DNA from: Planctomycetaceae bacterium
GTDB lineage: Bacteria > Planctomycetota > Planctomycetia > Planctomycetales > Planctomycetaceae
Assembly (NCBI GenBank): GCA_017795105.1
Contig: CP051247.1
Coordinates: 744,001 to 808,000 of the forward strand
Reading direction: 5' to 3'
Length of the DNA stretch: 64,000 bases
Shown: piece by piece, positions 17,601 through 26,592 of the stretch
Layout: every line of letters begins with the position of its first letter
Numbering within the stretch: position 1 is the first letter of the stretch
Program-made: the position numbers and the translations under genes
The notes under the pieces: generated by a model
Told to the model about the DNA's origin: nothing
Seen by the model: the letters and a program-made list of their open reading frames with translations, nothing else
Databases searched by the model: none

Positions 17601-20390
17601 ATGAGCTCGACCCTCAACCGCGATGATCGCGATTTTCTACAATCGCTCGGTTCCATTCTTACCGACTCGGACACTCTTGAGAAACTTCCGCGCGCCTGGC
17701 ATCGTGAAGAACTCGTCCAGGACCTGGCCGACATGGTCCTGGGCGATGGAGAACGCTGTGCTGTGCTCACGGGAGATTCAGGAACCGGCAAAACCGCGAT
17801 CATCTACGAACTCGCACATTATCTCGCCGAGCAAGAGACCGGCTGGACCATGGTCCAGATCACACCCACCGAGTTTCTGAAGGGGACGCGATACCTGGGA
17901 GAGTGGGAGACTCAACTCTCGCGCCTTGTCAATACGATCGCCAGCCCACAGAAGGTCGTACTCTATATCCCGGCTCTGCATGAGATCACATCCGTCGGCA
18001 AGTCTTCCTCATCGGACAATAATGTTGCCTCTGCGTTGATCCCGCATATTGAACAGGGCCGCATTGTCATCATAGGTGAGAGCAGCGAAGAAGCGCTCGC
18101 GGAAGGGTTTTCCAGCAACCCTGCCCTCAAGCGGCTCTTTCAACAGGTTACGCTGAAGCCGACCGACGACGCCACGACGCGCAGTATCGCTCGGCGTGTG
18201 ATCGACGATTGCCAGCTGGACGGTTCGGAAGCCTTTCTCGATCGGCTCGTGGAGCTTTCGGAGTTTTCGCAGGCTGGACTCGAGAACCCCGGCCGAATCG
18301 TAGGCCTGTTGCGACAGGTGCTTAAGAGTCGTGAAGACGAAACGAAACTGCCCGGAGATGACGAAGTTCTCTCCGTGATTGAGAAGTCCACTGGAGTGTC
18401 GAGCCACTTGCTGGACGATCAGGTCTCTCTCAATCTCAAAGAGGTACGGGACTTTTTCGATCGTCGCGTCATTGGTCAGCCGGAAGCCGTGAATGCCGCC
18501 GTTGATCTGATCACGATGATTAAAGCCCGACTCTCCGACCCCGCGAAGCCTTACGGAGTGATGTTGTTCGTCGGGCCCACGGGAGTCGGCAAAACGGAAA
18601 TGGCCCGTTCGCTGGCCGAGTACTGTTTCGGCGATGCCCGTCGACTATCGCGAATCGATATGAGCGAGTTCGCGCACTACGATGCGTTCGAGCGACTCAA
18701 CGGCGGTCGAGGTCGCCCCGGTGTGCTGACTTCGATCGTCCGCAAACAGCCCTTCTCCATCATTCTGCTCGATGAAATCGAGAAGGCGCACATCAACGTC
18801 TACGACCTGTGCCTCCAGATCTTCGATGCCGGCCGACTGACCGATGGTCAGGGGAAAACGGCCGACTTCCGCCGATCAATCATCATCATGACTTCGAACG
18901 TCGGCTCGCAATTGTCCGACAATCCCGCCTTCGGGTTTCAAAAGCCTGATCACTCAGAGTCGCTTTCAACCGACATCCATCGTGAACTCGGACATACCTT
19001 TCGTCCGGAGTTTTTGAACCGCATCGATCGCGTCGTCGTTTTTCGTCCGCTCACGCGAGACACAGCCGAGCGGATCGCGCGACTGGAAGTCGAACGCGTG
19101 TTGAAAAGGAACGGCGTCACGGGCCGCAATCTGACCGTCGACATCAATCCCGACGTCTTTCCCCTGCTCCTTCGAGAAGGTTATTCACGAACCTTCGGGG
19201 CTCGGCCTCTCAAACGAGTGATTGAACGACTACTGCTCCTGCCGCTGGCTCGAAAACTGGTCACGGGCCGTGTGCCGCCAGAGTCGGTGATCCATCTCTC
19301 GGCACGGCAGCGCCAAATCAGCATCGAGATCGAGTCGCCATTACAGGACGAGCCGCCCGAAAGCCCGTTTCAGATTTCGGAACTCAACGCACTGGACGAG
19401 ATTCGCCAGCGGGTCGAAGATCTTCAGGAACGTTCGAGTCACTGGTCGACTCGGAAAACGAATCTGCTCGCCCGCACGGCCATCCCTGGATTCTGGGACA
19501 ATCGCGAAGAAGCTGCGTTCATCTCCGACCAGATCTTTCGGCTGGAAACCGCGACGCGGCAACTCGGCGTGTTGCGACGAACGATCAATCGTAAAGCAAC
19601 GCGAAAGCTGAGCGTCGATGATCTTCATTTCTTCGAGTTGCGAACGCGGCTGCTTGAACTGATCGACCAGGACAGTGAATCGCCGCTGTTCGGAGATGCG
19701 TTTCTGACAATCACGCGGCTGAGTAGGAAAGGGGAGTCTCAGAACGGACTTGTGCGTATTGCGACTATGTACCGCCACTGGGCCCGGCGTTTCCGTCTGC
19801 AGTTCGAACCGCTGGCCGATCAGATTACTGAATCGCCAGCGAACGACAGCGTAACGTTTCTCGTCCGTGGTCTGGGAGCCGCTGCCTATCTGAATGAAGA
19901 AACCGGGATTCACGAGCTGACTCGCAAGGATGGCAGGATTGGCGACAAGTATCGCGATCGCGTGAAAGTCGATGTGTTGCCAGTCGACGACGTCGATGGT
20001 GAGTTCCAGCGAGAGGACATCTCGGTCGAAGTGCAGCCCCTGAAGGACGTCCGCGGTCGCTTCATCGATCGTCCGGTCTGGGACGTGCGTCTGGTCCACA
20101 CGCCGAGCATGCTTTCACTTCGTCTTCACACCGACGGGGTTTCGCAGTCGATAGAAGAACGACTCGTCCCGCTTCTGGCCGCGCACGTGAATGCATTCCG
20201 GAGCAGGGGGGCAGGAACAGCTGACGACGGCCGCATTATTCGCATCTACGAAAGCGGCCCTTCGGCCGTTGTGCGTGATCGCCGTTCGGGCGTGCGTTCC
20301 GGTCGCGTCGAGAAAGTCTTCCGCGGTCATCTCGATCGCTTCCTGAAATTGCCGTCACTCAACGGAGATGCTGACGTCGAGAACGATTAA
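17601..20390 (+). CDS. ClpA/ClpC-like double AAA+ ATPase fused to a degenerate release factor 2 module
   Basis: 929 residues with no signal peptide, and no Clp N-domain or M-domain. AAA1 (about 30-255): Walker A GDSGTGKT (58-65), pore loop RYLGEWE (97-103), but Walker B is VVLYIPALHE (119-128), with the usual acidic pair replaced by Pro-Ala. AAA2 (about 280-575): Walker A GPTGVGKT (325-332), Walker B IILLDEIEK (387-395), sensor 1 TSN (431-433), FRPEFLNR (467-474) and sensor 2 GARPLKR (533-539) are intact. The GYVGYEEGG pore loop is reduced to GGRGRPG. AFGF (443-446) sits where ClpC has its LGF ClpP-docking loop. Residues about 595-918 align along RF2: FWDNREEA, MYRHWAR, YLNEETGIHELTR, WDVRLVHTP and VVRDRRSGVRSGRVEKVFRG. 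GGQ is RGR (818-820) and the SPF loop is absent. I infer a ribosome-directed remodelling ATPase that cannot hydrolyse peptidyl-tRNA. Confidence 0.85.
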   Translation: MSSTLNRDDRDFLQSLGSILTDSDTLEKLPRAWHREELVQDLADMVLGDGERCAVLTGDSGTGKTAIIYELAHYLAEQETGWTMVQITPTEFLKGTRYLGEWETQLSRLVNTIASPQKVVLYIPALHEITSVGKSSSSDNNVASALIPHIEQGRIVIIGESSEEALAEGFSSNPALKRLFQQVTLKPTDDATTRSIARRVIDDCQLDGSEAFLDRLVELSEFSQAGLENPGRIVGLLRQVLKSREDETKLPGDDEVLSVIEKSTGVSSHLLDDQVSLNLKEVRDFFDRRVIGQPEAVNAAVDLITMIKARLSDPAKPYGVMLFVGPTGVGKTEMARSLAEYCFGDARRLSRIDMSEFAHYDAFERLNGGRGRPGVLTSIVRKQPFSIILLDEIEKAHINVYDLCLQIFDAGRLTDGQGKTADFRRSIIIMTSNVGSQLSDNPAFGFQKPDHSESLSTDIHRELGHTFRPEFLNRIDRVVVFRPLTRDTAERIARLEVERVLKRNGVTGRNLTVDINPDVFPLLLREGYSRTFGARPLKRVIERLLLLPLARKLVTGRVPPESVIHLSARQRQISIEIESPLQDEPPESPFQISELNALDEIRQRVEDLQERSSHWSTRKTNLLARTAIPGFWDNREEAAFISDQIFRLETATRQLGVLRRTINRKATRKLSVDDLHFFELRTRLLELIDQDSESPLFGDAFLTITRLSRKGESQNGLVRIATMYRHWARRFRLQFEPLADQITESPANDSVTFLVRGLGAAAYLNEETGIHELTRKDGRIGDKYRDRVKVDVLPVDDVDGEFQREDISVEVQPLKDVRGRFIDRPVWDVRLVHTPSMLSLRLHTDGVSQSIEERLVPLLAAHVNAFRSRGAGTADDGRIIRIYESGPSAVVRDRRSGVRSGRVEKVFRGHLDRFLKLPSLNGDADVEND

Positions 20391-20754
20391 CGGAATGGGA
20401 CGACCGACAACCGCGTAACGTCGAAGGCGGTATGACGGTGCCGTCGGCAATCGCATCGACTCTTCAGCGACGGAATTCGCAGACACGACGTCGCTAAACG
20501 ACAACCGCTTCCGAGCGAGCGAAGCCGGTGTCTTGCTCGCTCGATCCGTTCCACATTCGCAAGTCGAAGCGACGCTTCACGGTGCATCGTCGATCGAGAG
20601 CGGCGAGCGCGAAGCCCGGATGCATCAGGCCGCACTCAATTGCACATCCTTGAATCGTCCCGTTTTCTGTTTTCCGAATGTATAGGCGATTTTTAACCGC
20701 GAATGATACATAACGGACATTATCGGACGTTGCATATCGCTTTGTTTTTCGGGT
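20391..20754. other. Intergenic region after the Clp-RF fusion gene
   Basis: About 365 bases with no supported gene. A hairpin with 9-base arms (20512-20520 and 20535-20543, 14-base loop) lacks a T-run. The part from about 20690 to 20745 is A/T-rich relative to the surroundings. Confidence 0.5.
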
Positions 20755-21737
20755 TCAGGGACTGCCTGGCGTCTGAGTGACTGGCAACCGCTCTTCGAAA
20801 ACACCGATGCGGCGATACCGTTGATATCGCTGTTCGGTCAACTGCTGTGGTTCGATCGACTCGACGATTCGCAGACCGCGCAGGAGTTCGCGTTTGAGCG
20901 TGGCCGCCATCCGACGAGGATCACGGTGCGCCCCGCCGATCGGCTCCGGAACGATGGCATCCCCGATGCCGAGTGTTCAGAAGCGGTCAGCCGCAATGCG
21001 AGAGCGGCTCGGTCAGCGTGCTTCACATGCTTCCAGAGAATCCCCGCACATCCTTCCGGAGTCATCACCGAGTAATACGCGAACTGAAGCATGCAAAGAT
21101 AATCGGCAACGCCGATCGCGAGTGCACCGTCGGATCCGCCTTCGCCAATCACCGCGGTCACGATCGGCGTCTTGAGGCGTGCCATCTCGCGAAGATTCAT
21201 CGCGATGAGGCCAGCCTGCCCTCGCGCCTCGGCAGTGATGCCGGGGTATGCCCCAGCCGAGTCCAGGAACGTGATGATCGGCAAACCAAACTTCGCAGCG
21301 AGTTTCATTGTTCGCAGCGATTTCCGATAGCCTTCTGGCTGGGCCATGCCATAGCAAAATCTGTTTCGTTCCTCGAGAGTTCGCCCTTTGCGGTGTCCCA
21401 CGACCATCACCTTGCGTCCATCAATCCGCGCAAAACCGGTCGCGATCGTGGGATCGTCGGCGTAGCAGCGATCACCGTGCAGTTCGATGAACTCGTCGAA
21501 AATGAGATCAAGATAGTCGAGCGTCTGCGGGCGATGCTCATGTCGCGCAACCTGGACGATCTGCCAGGCATCGAGGTGAGCAAAGCGTTCGGAACGAACT
21601 GTGTTGAGTCGAACTCTGAGAGCGCGAATCGAGTCGTGTAACTCGACGGTGGCGAACGAATGCTGTTCGATCACACGAAGGTGATCTTCGAGTTCAGCGA
21701 GGTCGCGTTCGAAACGAAGGGGTCTGACATTCATCAC
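20755..21737 (-). pseudogene. accA: Second accA copy (carboxyltransferase alpha), frameshifted near the C-terminus
   Basis: This is a tandem paralogue of the gene at 21764-22744. The frame from 21737 matches AccA until about position 20978, after which it drifts into Ser/Arg-rich nonsense and stops near 20838. In the next frame the AccA C-terminus resumes (VPEPIGGAHRDPRRMAATLK ... PQQLTEQRYQRYRRIGVF) and ends with TGA at 20755-20757. One restored base gives a 327-residue protein, almost exactly the length of its neighbour. Independently, the Gly-rich loop reads GEGGSDGALAIG, with Asp203 in place of the conserved Gly (GEGGSGGAL in the intact copy), in the loop expected to stabilise the enolate. 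It is either a decaying duplicate or carries a sequencing error at the shift. Confidence 0.8.
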
Positions 21738-21763
21738 TGGGCCCCCTTCCGATTGAGTCTCGA

Positions 21764-22744
21764 TCAGCCCGCGACTTCGGCTCCGCCAGCCGCTTCTTCA
21801 AACATCCCGATTTTTCGGAACCGGTCATAACGCTGATCGATCAACTGCTGTGGAGTTTGACCGCTCATCTGACGAAGAGCCTGCACCAGTTCGATCTTCA
21901 GGTTCGTCGCCGCCTGGCGATGATTGCGATGAGCCCCGCCAAACGGTTCAGGAACAATCTTATCGACAACGCCAAACTTCAGCAGATCGTCTGCGGTGAA
22001 CCGCAGCGCCCGGGCGGCCTTGTCGGCATGCTTCACGTGCTTCCAGAGAATGCCGGCACATCCTTCCGGGCTGATGACCGAGTAATACGAGTACTGCAGC
22101 ATGCAGACGTAGTTGCCGACACCGATTCCCAGAGCACCGCCCGAGCCACCTTCGCCGATCACCGTGCTGATAATCGGTGTGCCGAGTCGCGACATCTCGC
22201 GGAGGTTGAAGGCAATCTGATAAGCCTGGCCACGTTCTTCGGCACCGATTCCCGGGTATGCTCCGGCGGTATCGATGAAGGTGATGATCGGCAGATGGTA
22301 CTTCGCGGCCAGCTCCATCTTCTGCAGAGCTTTGCGGTAACCTTCCGGGTGAGCCATGCCGTAATTGTGAGTGTTCCGCTCCTTGAGATTGCGGCCTTTA
22401 TGCTGACCGACGAACAGAACCTTACGACCATCGATCCGGGCAAAGCCGGTGAGAATGGCGCGATCGTCGCCGTAGGCCCGGTCGCCGTGCAGTTCAATGA
22501 ACTCGTCGAAGATCAGATTGAGATAATCGAGCGTCTGCGGGCGATTCTCGTGGCGGGCGACCTGGACCATCTGCCAGGGGTCGAGATTCTCGAACACCTG
22601 ACGACGCAGACGGACGATCTCCGCGCGCATATTCTTGATCGCTTCCAACGTCTCCGGCGATTGATTCTGCTGGGACTCAAGGGACTCGAGACGTTCTTCG
22701 AGATCGTGGATATCGCGTTCAAACGAAAGGGGCCGGACAGTCAT
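21764..22744 (-). CDS. accA: Acetyl-CoA carboxylase carboxyltransferase subunit alpha
   Basis: 326 residues, full length for AccA. It transfers the carboxyl group from carboxybiotin-BCCP to acetyl-CoA together with AccD, the first committed step of fatty-acid synthesis. Family signatures are ENRPQTLDYLNLIFDEFIEL, GDDRAILTGFARIDGRKV, PEGYRKALQKMELAAKY, FIDTAGAYPGIGAEERGQA, VIGEGGSGGALGIGVGN and YSVISPEGCAGILWK. The start ATG opens MTVRPLSFERDIHDLE, with a helical N-terminal extension typical of the family. The degenerate second copy follows after 26 bases in the same direction. No accD, accB or accC is in the window. Confidence 0.95.
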   Translation of the reverse strand: MTVRPLSFERDIHDLEERLESLESQQNQSPETLEAIKNMRAEIVRLRRQVFENLDPWQMVQVARHENRPQTLDYLNLIFDEFIELHGDRAYGDDRAILTGFARIDGRKVLFVGQHKGRNLKERNTHNYGMAHPEGYRKALQKMELAAKYHLPIITFIDTAGAYPGIGAEERGQAYQIAFNLREMSRLGTPIISTVIGEGGSGGALGIGVGNYVCMLQYSYYSVISPEGCAGILWKHVKHADKAARALRFTADDLLKFGVVDKIVPEPFGGAHRNHRQAATNLKIELVQALRQMSGQTPQQLIDQRYDRFRKIGMFEEAAGGAEVAG

Positions 22745-22807
22745 TGGCGGCGGTCTTGTCTTGTTAAATCGAGGCGCAGAAACAGTTTTGATCAGGACAG
22801 TATCGTT

Positions 22808-24253
22808 TTAGAGAATATCTGGCAATTCATCGGCGAATGGCAGGTCTTCCGGATTCTCCTGAGGCTTGGGCGCCGGTTTTGGAGCCGGCTTCGGTGCAGG
22901 TTTGCCAGCCGGAGGCTGTGCCTGAGGAGGATTTCGCTGCTGCGGAACCGGTTGCCCCGGCTGCGGCTGTTGTGGCTGCTGAGGATACTGCGGCATCGGC
23001 TGGCCCGGCATTCCCGGGTACTGCATCGGATACGGCTGCCCCGGCTGCCAGCCCGGAGGCGGCTGCATTGGCATCTGTTGTGGTGGACGCTGTTGCGGTT
23101 GCTGCGGCGGACGCTGAGGCTGCTGCTGAGCCGGTTTTTGTGCGGCAGGTTTGGCCGGAGCCGGCTTCGCCGCGGGAGGTGTGGGCTTGGCAGCTGGCTT
23201 GGGTTCCGGCGGAACCTCGAGTCCATCCCGAATTCGCTGTTGTCGTTCTGCATCGGAACGACTGTCGAGCTTCGAAGCCACCGACGTTTCCAGCTCTTCG
23301 CGATCCTGCTCGGTCTTGGCTTTGTAATGCTCTTCCGGGTCTTCCTTGAAGATCTTCACAGCCCGAAACTCGGAAAGCAGATCGCTGGCCGACTCCGGAC
23401 GGTTCTCTGGCTTTTTCGAAAGCAGCCGAAACACGAACTTATCCATATCCGTCGTAATGTTCGGATGAAAGGCCGACGGCGGCGGTGGCGGCTCCTGAAT
23501 GTGCTTCATGAGCAGATCGTTCGGCGTGTTCCCCATGAACGGCGGCCGCCCGGTCAGACATTCAAAAAGCATCACACCGAAGCTGTAAAGATCGGACTGC
23601 ACCGACGGGAGTTTCCGCCGAACGATTTCCGGCGCAATGTAAGTTCGTGTCCCCTGAATCAGTTTCGATTTGCCGCTAATCAGCTTGGCAACGGCTGAGG
23701 GGGCTTTCGACGAAAGCGAGAAGTCAATCAGTCGGACTTCGGTCGCCTTGGACATCATCACATTGTCCGGCTTGATATCGCGGTGCAGCCATCCCTGGTC
23801 GTGCACGTGCCCGAGGCCCATCAGCAGGCATTCGACCAGCTTGCGAAATCGCATGTGAATGACCAGCAGGTCGCCGCGAATGATCTGCTTCAGGTTCGGT
23901 CCCCCGAAGTGCTCCATCGTGAAGTACGCCTGCTTCCGCGTCTGCCGATGGGTGAAGACCTGAATGATATTGGGGTGATCGAATGCCGAGGCGATCTTGA
24001 ACTCGCGCTTCAGCGTCGCCTTGGCTTCGGCTGTCTTGAAGGCTTCTTCAAGAAGCAGCTTCATCGCAAATCGCTCGTTGGTCTCCTCGTCGTAGACTTC
24101 CCAGATCTGGCTGGAAGATCCACTGGCAAGAAGATTGGCCAGGCGAAAATTATCGATTGTCAGTTCTTCGGACACCTTGATCACCTCGTCCGCAGCGCGA
24201 CCGATACTCTCCTTCGGCTCCGAGTCCGACTCTCCGAAGAAGGTTGCCGACAC
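22808..24253 (-). CDS. Eukaryotic-like Ser/Thr protein kinase with Pro/Gln-rich tail
   Basis: 481 residues. The kinase domain spans about 36-300: a loose glycine loop (LASGSSSQIWEV), catalytic Lys65 (FAMKLL), HRDIKPDN (157-164), DFS at 177-179 in place of DFG with the metal-binding Asp kept, and APE at 207-209. The catalytic residues look intact, so activity is likely. After about 300 comes a charged helical stretch, then a low-complexity Pro/Gln/Ala/Lys tail (about 355-470) and an acidic end (LPFADELPDIL). There is no transmembrane segment, so it is cytoplasmic, unlike PASTA kinases. The start is a GTG with a weak ribosome-binding site; no in-frame ATG lies before the kinase core. It is encoded upstream of the accA pair on the same strand. 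Confidence 0.85.
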   Translation of the reverse strand: MSATFFGESDSEPKESIGRAADEVIKVSEELTIDNFRLANLLASGSSSQIWEVYDEETNERFAMKLLLEEAFKTAEAKATLKREFKIASAFDHPNIIQVFTHRQTRKQAYFTMEHFGGPNLKQIIRGDLLVIHMRFRKLVECLLMGLGHVHDQGWLHRDIKPDNVMMSKATEVRLIDFSLSSKAPSAVAKLISGKSKLIQGTRTYIAPEIVRRKLPSVQSDLYSFGVMLFECLTGRPPFMGNTPNDLLMKHIQEPPPPPSAFHPNITTDMDKFVFRLLSKKPENRPESASDLLSEFRAVKIFKEDPEEHYKAKTEQDREELETSVASKLDSRSDAERQQRIRDGLEVPPEPKPAAKPTPPAAKPAPAKPAAQKPAQQQPQRPPQQPQQRPPQQMPMQPPPGWQPGQPYPMQYPGMPGQPMPQYPQQPQQPQPGQPVPQQRNPPQAQPPAGKPAPKPAPKPAPKPQENPEDLPFADELPDIL

Positions 24254-24529
24254 TGCGAATTACTGGTGAGATTTCACCAACAGATGCGAAGACAAACCGT
24301 GGGGATAGAACCCCGAGAGAGCCTGGAACCAGAAGAATGGATCGGCCTGGAACTTTGTGTTAATCCTTGGGACTCACGGCATTATACGAGATCGGGCAAG
24401 GTTGCCGAAAGTGACGATCCCGGGAAATGGAGCGCGCAGCGGGAATCCAAAGACATGGAATGGTCCTCGTCAGAAGATCGGAAGAAGCTCCCCTGCCCTC
24501 GAGGAGCAAGGAATCTCAAGGCGAGGCTC

Positions 24530-25348
24530 TTACTGCGAAGAGAGCAGCGAGGCGACTTCATGAGCTGCTGGCGTTCCGGCGGCATTATTGGGAACCGGCA
24601 GACCGAACGAGGGAATCCAGCCGACAGGAATTGAAATCCCCGAGATCCAGCGTGCCTCATGCGAAGCGAGGAACGCGACCACGTCGGCGACATCCTGCGG
24701 GTTTCCGATCCCGAGCGGGTGAGCCGCTTCCAGCTTCTCCCAGGTCTCGGTATTGAGCTGAGAACTGTGCTTGAACGCCATTGGGGTATGCACCAGAGCT
24801 GGCGAAACACAGACAGCCCGCTGTCCCTCACCGGCAATCTCAAGAGCCAGGGACTGGGTCATCCCAATAAGCCCTGCCTTCGAAGCCGCGTAAGCGTGAT
24901 AGCCCGGACAGCCGGAAATGCCAAGAACGGAGGCGATATTGATGATGACACCGCCCTGCCCCGTCAGATGCGGCAGCACGGCTCGGGTCATCTTCATCGC
25001 ACCGGTCAAGTTGACGTCGATCAAATGATCCCATTCGGAATCTTCGATCTCTTCGAACGCCTTCGAGAACTCAACACCGGCATTGTTGACCAGCACATCG
25101 ACATGCCCGATGTTCTCCACAAGATCATGCATGAAAGCTTTGATCTGTTCGGTCTTGGTGACGTCCACTTCAAACCAGTGGACATTTACGCCCCGACGCT
25201 GAAGTCGTTTGAGCAGTCTGCGTGGCTTCGAAATTCCCACGAGAACTAACTCAGCCCCTTCAGCTCCCAGCCGTTCTGCAATCGCCCCGCCAATCCCACG
25301 ATCGCTGGGGCCGGTAACGATAGCAACAGTGTCAACGAATCGTTTCAT
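24530..25348 (-). CDS. Short-chain dehydrogenase/reductase (SDR) family oxidoreductase
   Basis: 272 residues from the ATG at 25348 (MKRFVDTVAIVTG), which is in frame with an earlier TTG. Classical SDR features: nucleotide-binding TGPSDRGIGGAIAERLG (TGxxxGxG), NNAG (NNAGVEFSK), the catalytic Ser in IINIASVLG, and the YAASK motif (YHAYAASKAGLIGMTQ) giving Tyr and Lys. The basic PRRLLKRLQRRG after the second strand favours NADP(H). The C-terminus GLPVPNNAAGTPAAHEV is an extension without known function. Many such SDRs act on 3-oxoacyl-ACP or sugars; the substrate cannot be read from sequence. It lies 141 bases downstream of gcvT in the same direction. Confidence 0.85.
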   Translation of the reverse strand: MKRFVDTVAIVTGPSDRGIGGAIAERLGAEGAELVLVGISKPRRLLKRLQRRGVNVHWFEVDVTKTEQIKAFMHDLVENIGHVDVLVNNAGVEFSKAFEEIEDSEWDHLIDVNLTGAMKMTRAVLPHLTGQGGVIINIASVLGISGCPGYHAYAASKAGLIGMTQSLALEIAGEGQRAVCVSPALVHTPMAFKHSSQLNTETWEKLEAAHPLGIGNPQDVADVVAFLASHEARWISGISIPVGWIPSFGLPVPNNAAGTPAAHEVASLLSSQ

Positions 25349-25488
25349 AGCCAAAAGGAAGCGAATGAGGTGAACAGCGGGCAGAGGACCTCCGGGAACC
25401 TGCCGGGGAGATCATTGGGAAATGCACCAGCCAGTATACAGAGGTGTCGATTATCTCCAACATAACTCTTGATAACAAGCGCTTGCTT

Positions 25489-26592
25489 TCAAGCTTTTCC
25501 TTTTCGGTAGAAAGGGATGGTGACGACGTGTGCAGGGCAGCTTTTGCCGCGAATATCGATCGCAACAGTTGTACCGGTCTCGGCCAGGTTCGCGGGCACG
25601 TACCCCATCGCGATCGACTTTTCCAGCGTCGGGGAAAACGTGCCGGAGGTTACTTCCCCGACCGAGTCACCGGTCGAATCGAGGATCGCCGCGCCCTCGC
25701 GGGCGATCCTTCGGCCGTCGAGCTCCAGCCCAACGCGTGTGAGCTTCGGCCCTGTTTCCTGAATCTGATTCAATGCGTCCCGACCTGCGAAATCGGACTT
25801 CTCCAGATTCACGGCGAAATCGAGGCCAGCCGTGAGGGGATCGATCTGTTCGGAAAGCTCGTGACCATATAACGGCATTCCGGCTTCCAATCGCAGCGTA
25901 TCTCGACAGCCCAGACCGCAGGGGAGCAGTGTCTGCTGATGATGCGAGAACAGGCGCTGCCAGCACGCGGAAATGAACTCATGCGAACCGATGATCTCGA
26001 ACCCGTCCTCGCCGGTGTAGCCGGTACGACTGACGACCACTTCACTTCCCTGTTCGATGATCGACTGGCAACGGTAGTACTTCAACTCCTCCACGCCAGG
26101 GAACTCATTGCTCACAATTCCTGCAGCTTCAGGCCCCTGCACGGCGATCATTGAAGTCTGCAACGTCCGGTCTTCCAGAACTGCCTCAGGAAACTGGCTC
26201 AAGGCTGAGGACCAGACTTCGACGATCTTGTCACGGTTGGAGGCATTCACGACCACCAGGAACCCATCGGCCTGCCGATACACGAGAATATCATCGTGAA
26301 TTCCGCCGTTCGTATTAGTGGCCAGAGCATAACGAATGCGGTTCTCGGCAAGACGCGAGACATCGATGGTGACGAGACTGTTGAGAAACTCGACGGCTTG
26401 AGCGCCGCGAATCTCCAGTCGTCCCATGTGCGAGATATCGAAGAGCCCACATTGACGACGAACGGCGTGATGCTCTTCGGTGATCGTCGAATATTGAATC
26501 GGCATTTCCCAGCCGGCGAACTCGACCATGCGGCCACCGTGCTGACGATGCCAGTCGTTGAGTGACGTCTTGTGGAGAGTGGAAGTATTCAC
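25489..26592 (-). CDS. gcvT: Aminomethyltransferase, glycine cleavage system T protein
   Basis: 367 residues. GcvT takes the aminomethyl group from lipoylated H protein, releases ammonia and loads methylene onto tetrahydrofolate. Family signatures are KTSLNDWHRQHGGRMVEFAG, CGLFDISHMGRLEIRG, VVSRTGYTGEDGFEI, CGLGCRDTLRLEAGMPLYGH and a C-terminal GEVTSGTFSPTLEKSIAMGY. I placed the start at the GTG at 26592 because AAGGAG lies at suitable spacing and homologues begin there; an ATG eleven codons upstream has no such site. gcvH and gcvP are not in the window. A terminator of the upstream sdh operon precedes it, so it probably has its own promoter. Confidence 0.93.
   Translation of the reverse strand: MNTSTLHKTSLNDWHRQHGGRMVEFAGWEMPIQYSTITEEHHAVRRQCGLFDISHMGRLEIRGAQAVEFLNSLVTIDVSRLAENRIRYALATNTNGGIHDDILVYRQADGFLVVVNASNRDKIVEVWSSALSQFPEAVLEDRTLQTSMIAVQGPEAAGIVSNEFPGVEELKYYRCQSIIEQGSEVVVSRTGYTGEDGFEIIGSHEFISACWQRLFSHHQQTLLPCGLGCRDTLRLEAGMPLYGHELSEQIDPLTAGLDFAVNLEKSDFAGRDALNQIQETGPKLTRVGLELDGRRIAREGAAILDSTGDSVGEVTSGTFSPTLEKSIAMGYVPANLAETGTTVAIDIRGKSCPAHVVTIPFYRKGKA

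Noticed and set aside
20512..20543. Terminator for the Clp-RF fusion gene
   Set aside because: The 9-base stem has a 14-base loop and no T-run, and it lies 120 bases past the stop.
21857..23698. A 613-codon plus-strand frame over accA and the kinase tail
   Set aside because: Shadow of accA and of the Pro/Gln-rich kinase tail; the Leu/Arg-rich composition comes from reverse reading of those repeats.
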